From NCBI GenBank assembly GCA_017438675.1, contig JAFRUW010000179.1:1-9391 (forward strand): a DNA stretch of 9,391 nt, given 5' to 3'. The translations under genes and the position numbers were made by a program. The DNA is from Oscillospiraceae bacterium (lineage in GTDB: Bacteria; Bacillota; Clostridia; Oscillospirales; Oscillospiraceae). Every line of letters begins with the position of its first letter. Position 1 is the first letter of the stretch. The notes beneath the pieces were generated by a model, which had not been told where the DNA came from, did not search any database, and worked only from the letters and a program-made list of their open reading frames with translations. Shown piece after piece: positions 5,578-9,391 of this stretch.

Positions 5578-5606
5578 TTGACCTCCGGCGGTGTATATGC
5601 TAAAAT
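5578..5606 (+). promoter_or_regulatory. Sigma-A promoter of the DUF805 gene
   Basis: TTGACC (5578-5583) and TAAAAT (5601-5606) are exactly 17 nt apart, with TGC (5598-5600) as an extended -10. Transcription should start near 5613, which rules out translation from the in-frame GTG at 5591 or ATG at 5597 and fixes the start at 5642. Confidence 0.75.
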
Positions 5607-5641
5607 TCATATATAAAACTATAAAAAAGGAGTTGTTTTCT

Positions 5642-6007
5642 ATGGCACCGAAAAACAGTTTCATGGATTCCTATAAGCTTTTCTGGGACAGTATACTGGA
5701 TTTTGAAGGCAGAACGAGACGGTCGGATTTCTGGCAGCCGTTACTGATCAACGCGGTAATTGCGGCAGTGCTGCTGACGGTTTTCAGAGGCCGCACCGTC
5801 CAGTTCCTCATTGAACTGGTCCTGGGACTTGTAAGCCTCTCAAGCTGCATCCGCAGACTTCACGACATCGGCAAAAAGGGCACATGGATCCTGATCGGCC
5901 TTATCCCTCTGGCCGGCGCCATCATACTCATCGTATGGTACGCACAGGACAGCTACAGGGGCATAAACGAGTTCGGCCCCAGCCCGAAATACATCGACGC
6001 GATTTGA
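5642..6007 (+). CDS. DUF805 family inner-membrane protein
   Basis: The 121-residue protein shows the marks of the DUF805 family: FEGRTRRSDFWQ (21-32) before the first membrane helix, CIRRLHDIGKKGTW (69-82), and the end YAQDSYRGINEFGPSP (100-115). About three membrane segments are visible (33-48, 53-67 and 81-99). The function of the family is unknown; members are small bacterial membrane proteins. AAGGAG (5627-5632) lies 9 nt before the ATG at 5642. It has its own promoter and is followed by a hairpin terminator, so it appears to be a single-gene unit. It is bordered on the left by repeat DNA. Confidence 0.88.
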   Translation: MAPKNSFMDSYKLFWDSILDFEGRTRRSDFWQPLLINAVIAAVLLTVFRGRTVQFLIELVLGLVSLSSCIRRLHDIGKKGTWILIGLIPLAGAIILIVWYAQDSYRGINEFGPSPKYIDAI

Positions 6008-6014
6008 TTTTGCT

Positions 6015-6047
6015 TGCGGCGGTGACTGCGGTCACCGCCGCAGTTTT
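6015..6047 (+). terminator. Intrinsic terminator after the DUF805 gene
   Basis: A perfect 12-bp, GC-rich stem (TGCGGCGGTGAC 6015-6026 with 6031-6042, loop TGCG) is followed by GTTTT. It starts 7 nt after the stop. The T-run is short, so some read-through into the TetR gene is possible. Confidence 0.78.
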
Positions 6048-6075
6048 GTGTCTTCCATTTTCTCCGAAAATCCGC

Positions 6076-6081
6076 TATAAT
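6076..6081 (+). promoter_or_regulatory. -10 box (TATAAT) of the TetR gene
   Basis: A consensus TATAAT lies 20 nt before the ATG at 6102. The hexamer 17 nt upstream, TTCCAT (6053-6058), is a poor -35. The leader would be only about 14 nt, just enough for the ribosome site. Confidence 0.5.
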
Positions 6082-6101
6082 GATTCCGTGAGGTGACGGA
6101 A

Positions 6102-6686
6102 ATGGGCAAGAAAAACAACCGCAATACCAGAAGCAGGATCGTATCGGCGGCGTGGAAGCTGTTCTACGAGCAGGGGTACGAGGACACCACCATCGACGAG
6201 ATCGTGGAGCGATCCGGCACGTCCAAAGGATCGTTTTACCACTATTTTCCGGGGAAGGACGCGCTTTTAGGCACCCTGTCCACCCTGTTCGACGAGAAAT
6301 ATGAGGAGCTGACCCCAAAGCTCGCCGACAGCATGACAAGCTTCCAAAAGCTGCTGTTCTTAAACCGGGAGCTGTTCTTCATGATCGAGAACACCGTGCC
6401 CCTTGATCTTCTTGCCGGGATGTACTCCTCTCAGCTTGTGACAAAGGGAGAGAAGCACCTGATGGACTACAACCGGGTCTATTACCGGCTGCTTCGCTCC
6501 ATAACGGCGGAGGGGCAGGCAAAAGGGGAATTCCGCGCCGACATACCGGCCAATGAGATCGTCAGGGCCTATGCTCTGTGCGAACGGGCGCTCCTTTACG
6601 ACTGGTGCCTTTGCGACGGGAATTACTCTCTGGTACAGTATTCCGCGCAGATTTTGTCGCTGTTTTTGAAGGGTTTTTTGAACTAA
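6102..6686 (+). CDS. TetR/AcrR-family transcriptional regulator
   Basis: The 194-residue protein has a standard TetR N-terminal DNA-binding domain: RSRIVSAAWKLFYEQGYEDTTIDEIVERSG (10-39), then TSKGSFYHYFPGKDALL (40-56), the turn and recognition helix. The rest is helical and unlike any subgroup I can name, as expected for a ligand-binding domain; the ligand is unknown. The ATG at 6102 is preferred because GAGGTG (6090-6095) lies 6 nt upstream; the in-frame GTG at 6093 overlaps that site. Such regulators usually control themselves or a neighbouring transporter. The nearest candidate is the symporter at 6893, same strand, but a terminator lies between them, so they are separate transcripts. Confidence 0.92.
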   Translation: MGKKNNRNTRSRIVSAAWKLFYEQGYEDTTIDEIVERSGTSKGSFYHYFPGKDALLGTLSTLFDEKYEELTPKLADSMTSFQKLLFLNRELFFMIENTVPLDLLAGMYSSQLVTKGEKHLMDYNRVYYRLLRSITAEGQAKGEFRADIPANEIVRAYALCERALLYDWCLCDGNYSLVQYSAQILSLFLKGFLN

Positions 6687-6737
6687 AAAATATACTATTA
6701 AAAATGTACCACAAATAATACAGAATACAGTCTAATT

Positions 6738-6767
6738 AAAATCCCCTTGTTCTAAAGGGGATTTTTT
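6738..6767 (+). terminator. Intrinsic terminator downstream of the TetR gene
   Basis: An 11-bp stem (AAAATCCCCTT 6738-6748 with 6755-6765, loop GTTCTA) ends in a T-run through 6767. It separates the TetR gene from the symporter promoter. Confidence 0.88.
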
Positions 6768-6795
6768 GTACTTTCCATCTGTTATTCACAAATTT

Positions 6796-6805
6796 GGTTT
6801 AAACC
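6796..6805. promoter_or_regulatory. Possible operator: GGTTTAAACC palindrome before the symporter promoter
   Basis: A perfect 10-bp palindrome sits 10 nt upstream of the -35 box at 6816. Close by, ACAGAATAC (6720-6728) and GTATTCTGT (6806-6814) form a 9-bp perfect inverted repeat, and CAGTCTAAT occurs directly at 6728-6736 and 6819-6827, the second overlapping the -35 box. These symmetric sites around one promoter suggest protein binding, possibly by the TetR protein, but nothing proves it. Confidence 0.35.
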
Positions 6806-6815
6806 GTATTCTGTG

Positions 6816-6844
6816 TTGCAGTCTAATAATAATTATCGTATAAT
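6816..6844 (+). promoter_or_regulatory. Sigma-A promoter of the sodium/solute symporter
   Basis: TTGCAG (6816-6821) and TATAAT (6839-6844) are exactly 17 nt apart. Transcription should start near 6851, giving a leader of about 42 nt. The promoter lies between the TetR terminator and the symporter gene. Confidence 0.78.
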
Positions 6845-6892
6845 AGCTGACAGCGTTTTACCAAATATAATCAACGGAAAGGGAAGACAACA

Positions 6893-8428
6893 ATGTTTAT
6901 GGGTTCCAATATTGCCATCATGGTAACGATGGCGCTGTACCTTGCCATGATGATCGGCATAGGTATTTATTTCTCAAGACGCAACAAATCATCCGACGAC
7001 TTCTATCTCGGCGGCAGAAAGCTGGGCACACTGGTCACCGCCATGAGCGCCGAAGCCTCCGACATGAGTTCCTGGCTCCTTATGGGTCTGCCGGGCGTCG
7101 CCCTCCTGTCCGGTACCGCCGAAGCGGGCTGGACGGCAATCGGCCTTGCTGTGGGCACATGGCTCAACTGGCTCATCGTATCAAACCGCATCCGCATTTA
7201 CTCCGACAAGATAAACGCGGTCACCATCCCCGACTTCTTCTCAAAGAGATTCCACGACAACCAGAACATCCTGACCTGCATCTCCGCGATCGTCATCATC
7301 GTGTTCTTTATCCCCTACACAGCCTCCGGCTTCAACGCCTGCGGCTCCCTGTTTGCGGGCCTCTTCGGCGTCAACTATCAGACGGCAATGATCATTTCCG
7401 CCCTCGTTATCACCATATACACAGCTCTGGGCGGGTTCCTTGCCGCTTCCACAACTGACTTTATCCAGAGCATCGTAATGACCATCGCCCTCATCGTTGT
7501 CCTGGCCTTCGGCATCAACGCCGCAGGCGGCTGGTCCAACGTGGTGGCTAATGCCAAAGCCCTCCCCGGATACCTCAGCATGACCCAGAGCTACAATCCC
7601 GCCACCGGCGGCACAACACCTTACAACGCTCTGACAATCGCATCCACTATGGCATGGGGTCTCGGCTACTTCGGCATGCCCCACATCCTCCTCCGCTTCA
7701 TGGCGATAAAGGATGTTAAGAAGCTGAAGACAAGCCGCCGCGTAGCTTCCATCTGGGTCGTCATCGCCATGGGCGTTGCGGTCCTCATCGGTATCATCGG
7801 CTACGCCATGACCCAGAACGGCACTCTCGAGACCATGACAGTCAGCACCGAGAGCCAGAGGATCATCGTCAGGATTGCTGACCTCATCAGCAAACACGGC
7901 ATCCTCCCGGCAATCGTCGCCGGCATCATCCTGTCCGGTATTCTGGCAGCTACCATGTCCACCGCTGACTCCCAGCTCCTTGCGGCGGCCTCCAGCGTGT
8001 CCCAGAACCTCATTCAGGACACATTCCGCATCAAGGTTTCCAAGAAGACCAGCGTTATCATGGCGAGAGTTTCCGTTATCCTGATCGCCGTTATCGGCAT
8101 GATCTGGGCGAGAAACGAAGGCAGCGTGTTCTCCATCGTTTCCTTTGCATGGGGCGGTTTCGGCGCGGCCTTCGGCCCCGTAATGCTCTGCGCCCTGTTC
8201 TGGAAGCGCACCAACAAGTGGGGCGCCCTGGCAGGTATGGTCGTGGGCGGCGCAATGGTGTTTATCTGGAAGTACGCTATCGCTCCTCTGGGCGGCATCC
8301 TTGCCATCTATGAGCTGCTTCCCGCCTTCATCTGCGGTCTTATCGCCGTCATCGTTGTAAGCCTCCTCACCAAGGCCCCCGAAAAGGCAATCGTGGACGA
8401 GTTCGAGGCAGTACAGAAGGAAATCTGA
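6893..8428 (+). CDS. putP: Sodium/proline symporter (SSS family, PutP-like)
   Basis: The 511-residue membrane protein closely follows Escherichia coli PutP from end to end and should import proline together with Na+. Matching pieces are DDFYLGGRKLG (35-45), SAEASDMSSWLLMGLPG (52-68), a TIPDFFSKRF segment (111-120), GWGLGYFG-like WGLGYFGMPHILLRFMA (255-271), AATMSTADSQLL (352-363) and AWGGFGAAFGPV (419-430). D57, S356 and T357 are the apparent equivalents of D55, S340 and T341, which bind Na+ in PutP; where PutP has G58 this protein has S60. About 12-13 helices are expected. GGAAAGGGA (6876-6884) precedes the ATG at 6893. Proline is the likely substrate, but related SSS carriers take other solutes. 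The own promoter and nearby TetR gene suggest regulated expression. Confidence 0.9.
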   Translation: MFMGSNIAIMVTMALYLAMMIGIGIYFSRRNKSSDDFYLGGRKLGTLVTAMSAEASDMSSWLLMGLPGVALLSGTAEAGWTAIGLAVGTWLNWLIVSNRIRIYSDKINAVTIPDFFSKRFHDNQNILTCISAIVIIVFFIPYTASGFNACGSLFAGLFGVNYQTAMIISALVITIYTALGGFLAASTTDFIQSIVMTIALIVVLAFGINAAGGWSNVVANAKALPGYLSMTQSYNPATGGTTPYNALTIASTMAWGLGYFGMPHILLRFMAIKDVKKLKTSRRVASIWVVIAMGVAVLIGIIGYAMTQNGTLETMTVSTESQRIIVRIADLISKHGILPAIVAGIILSGILAATMSTADSQLLAAASSVSQNLIQDTFRIKVSKKTSVIMARVSVILIAVIGMIWARNEGSVFSIVSFAWGGFGAAFGPVMLCALFWKRTNKWGALAGMVVGGAMVFIWKYAIAPLGGILAIYELLPAFICGLIAVIVVSLLTKAPEKAIVDEFEAVQKEI

Positions 8429-8448
8429 TTTAAGTACATATAAAATAT

Positions 8449-8479
8449 GGGCTGTCCCGAAGCCGGGGCAGCCCTGTTT
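8449..8479 (+). terminator. Hairpin between the symporter and cupin genes
   Basis: An 11-bp stem with one G-U pair (8449-8459 with 8464-8474, loop AAGC) is followed by TGTTTA, only a poor T-run. It may act as a partial terminator that lowers expression of the cupin relative to the symporter, or protect the symporter mRNA end. No clear promoter is seen for the cupin. Confidence 0.6.
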
Positions 8480-8498
8480 ACACATAAGGAGGATTACC

Positions 8499-8828
8499 AT
8501 GATAATAGACTTTCCGAATATGGAAGACGGCGTGTTAAAAAACTTCAAGGGCGGCGAAAAGGAAATGCTGACACGGCCCTTTGTTGACGACGCCCACAGG
8601 ATAATGTTCAACACCCTGCCTCCCGGGGCGTCCATCGGCTTCCACAAGCACGAAAACACCGATGAGGTGATGTACTTCCTCTCAGGGGAGGGCAAGGTGC
8701 TGATGAGCGACACTGATGAGCGGGTTTTCCCCGGCGCGGCTCACTACTGCCCGGAGGGCGCAAGCCACAGCCTCGTAAACGACGGCGACGTGCCGCTTGT
8801 GTTTTTCGCTGTGGTGACGAATTTTTAA
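8499..8828 (+). CDS. Small single-domain cupin protein
   Basis: The 109-residue protein is one cupin barrel with both classic motifs intact. Motif 1 is GFHKHENTDEVMYFLSGEG (47-65), giving metal ligands H49, H51 and E56; motif 2 is GAAHYCPEGASHSLVN (79-94), giving H90. It should bind a divalent metal, but the substrate cannot be inferred; such proteins include isomerases, dioxygenases and sensors. There is no signal peptide. AAGGAGG lies about 7 nt before the ATG at 8499. It starts 70 nt after the symporter, with a weak hairpin between, so the two may be partly co-transcribed, which would suggest a role in using the imported solute. This link is only positional. Confidence 0.88.
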   Translation: MIIDFPNMEDGVLKNFKGGEKEMLTRPFVDDAHRIMFNTLPPGASIGFHKHENTDEVMYFLSGEGKVLMSDTDERVFPGAAHYCPEGASHSLVNDGDVPLVFFAVVTNF

Positions 8829-8854
8829 ACCTCGGCTGCGATAACCTTCGCATT

Positions 8855-8932
8855 TGTAGGGGCAGCCCTTGCGGCTGTCCCTTATTGCGTCTTTTTCCCA
8901 TAAAAAGGGCAGCCGCAAGGGCTGCCCCTACA
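8855..8932. repeat. GTAGGGG-family 23-bp inverted repeat between convergent genes
   Basis: The arms 8855-8877 and 8910-8932 are perfect reverse complements over 23 bp, each starting with TGTAGGGG and containing CAGCCCTTGCGGCTG, itself able to fold. The spacer of 32 nt contains CTTTTTCCCATAAAAAG. It fills the gap between the cupin gene and the opposing XRE gene. As RNA it would form a strong long hairpin in both directions, so it may also act as a bidirectional transcription barrier. Confidence 0.75.
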
Positions 8933-8952
8933 GGATTGACGGTGTCTCCGGT

Positions 8953-9150
8953 CTATTCCGTAAACGAAAACAGCTCCTCCACGGTGACGCCGAAGACCTT
9001 AGCGATGTCGAAGGCCATCTTTAAGGACGGATTGTACCGCCCGTTTTCCAGGTGGACGATGGTCTCCCGGCGGACGCCCACCTTTTCGGCAAGGTCGCTC
9101 TGCTTCATGCCGGCGGCCTCCCGGTATTCTTTGATCCTTGTAACAAGCAT
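8953..9150 (-). CDS. Short XRE-family helix-turn-helix regulator
   Basis: The 65-residue protein is little more than a helix-turn-helix domain: RIKEYREAAGMKQSDLAEKVGVRRETIVHLENGRYNPSL covers residues 5-43, followed by KMAFDIAKVFGVTVEELF (44-61). This compact type, ending soon after the VEELF helix, is common in Firmicutes next to a small membrane protein, with which it forms a regulatory pair. The ATG at 9150 is chosen because the family begins here and because GGTGG lies just upstream; the open frame reaching 9231 would overlap the preceding gene. Only one nucleotide separates its start from the stop of that membrane gene, so the two are translationally coupled. It probably controls its own operon; the target is unknown. 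Confidence 0.92.
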   Translation of the reverse strand: MLVTRIKEYREAAGMKQSDLAEKVGVRRETIVHLENGRYNPSLKMAFDIAKVFGVTVEELFSFTE

Positions 9151-9151
9151 G

Positions 9152-9391
9152 TCAGTCCACCATCCCTTTTTTGTCGATGACGTAAAACAGCACAAAACGC
9201 AGTACGAACAGCGCCGGGATGGCGAAAACAAGTATCCGTCCCAGAAAGATCATCTCAGCCGTTGTGACCGGCTCCGCCCTGAACACCGTCACCGCGAACA
9301 TGACCGCGAGGAATGCGCAGATGAACGCCAGTGCCGCCTTGAAGCACACGGAGTCCGCGATCTGAAGTGCCCTTTTCGCGAACTCGTCGTA
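9152..9391 (-). CDS. Small membrane protein paired with the XRE regulator (5' end outside window)
   Basis: Only the last 79 residues are in the window. The frame stays open to the edge, so the gene starts beyond 9391; the apparent GTG start at 9349 is only internal. The visible part begins YDEFAKRALQIADSV, then has two clear membrane segments (about residues 17-38, KAALAFICAFLAVMF, and 49-72, IFLGRILVFAIPALFVLRFVLFYV) and a basic end, DKKGMVD. I do not recognise a named family, but small two- to four-helix proteins like this are regularly found upstream of short XRE regulators in Clostridia. The 1-nt gap to the next gene indicates one operon. Confidence 0.75.
   Translation of the reverse strand, partial: YDEFAKRALQIADSVCFKAALAFICAFLAVMFAVTVFRAEPVTTAEMIFLGRILVFAIPALFVLRFVLFYVIDKKGMVD

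Larger units (their letters stand above)
4847..5641. other. Long intergenic space built from repeat elements
   Basis: Nearly 800 bp without a convincing gene. Open frames such as 4868-5155 (+) run across repeats and lack ribosome sites. The contents are a two-unit inverted element (4861-4991), composite module copy B in reverse (5037-5232), a short region in which GCGGCTAAGC occurs twice (about 5245-5285), composite module variant C (5288-5467), an AT-rich tail, a hairpin related to that at 1056-1077 (5523-5545), and the promoter of the DUF805 gene (5578-5606). Confidence 0.7.

Noticed and set aside
7241..8713. A 490-codon open frame on the minus strand
   Set aside because: It is antisense to the symporter and part of the cupin, rich in Asp, Gly, His and Ala as expected from the complement of membrane-protein codons, with no recognisable domain.

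Overview
The window (9,391 bp) looks like chromosome from a spore-forming member of the Clostridia, most likely an Oscillospiraceae/Ruminococcaceae-type gut bacterium. The evidence is a SpoVM peptide next to a SipL-type SPOCS/LysM spore-coat protein, strong AGGAGG-type ribosome sites, sigma-A-like promoters, moderately high GC, and intergenic spaces packed with short palindromic repeats of the kind common in that group. The assignment is inferred from gene content, not from a marker gene.

Layout. 70-492: a half-size EamA/DMT membrane transporter. 493-1186: about 700 bp without a gene, made of repeat modules. 1187-3000: a sporulation cluster on the + strand with a 48-residue membrane peptide, a 24-residue SpoVM and a 505-residue SipL-like protein. 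3048-3185 (-): a 45-residue protein that is more than half asparagine. 3298-3987: an AlkD-like DNA alkylation repair protein. 4078-4806: YebC/PmpR, with a good promoter and a clean terminator. 4807-5641: about 830 bp of repeats, including a two-unit inverted element and two further copies of the module seen at 723-917. 5642-6007: a DUF805 membrane protein. 6102-6686: a TetR-family regulator. 6893-8428: a PutP-type sodium/proline symporter. 8499-8828: a single-domain cupin. 8855-8932: a 23-bp perfect inverted repeat between convergent genes. 8953-9391 (-): a short XRE regulator and the end of a membrane protein whose start lies outside the window.

How the genes may work together. The 48-residue peptide, SpoVM and SipL-like genes run in one direction with short gaps. 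SpoVM and SipL both act where the coat attaches to the forespore membrane, through the ATPase SpoIVA, so this looks like a coat-basement locus. The TetR gene precedes the symporter but is separated from it by a terminator; the symporter has its own promoter with symmetric sequences around it, so local control is possible. The cupin may be partly co-transcribed with the symporter through a hairpin. The XRE and membrane-protein genes are one nucleotide apart and form an operon.

The most unusual content is in the repeats. Three copies of a composite module occur at 723-917 (+), 5037-5232 (-) and about 5288-5467 (+). Each carries an 11-bp hairpin followed by a fixed 2-nt gap and a conserved GCGGCATGAGCG block, and the stem sequence is replaced with full base pairing kept in the third copy. 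A second family joins a TGTAGGGG tag to hairpins of varying stem sequence. I found no CRISPR array, rRNA or tRNA gene, transposase or defence system.
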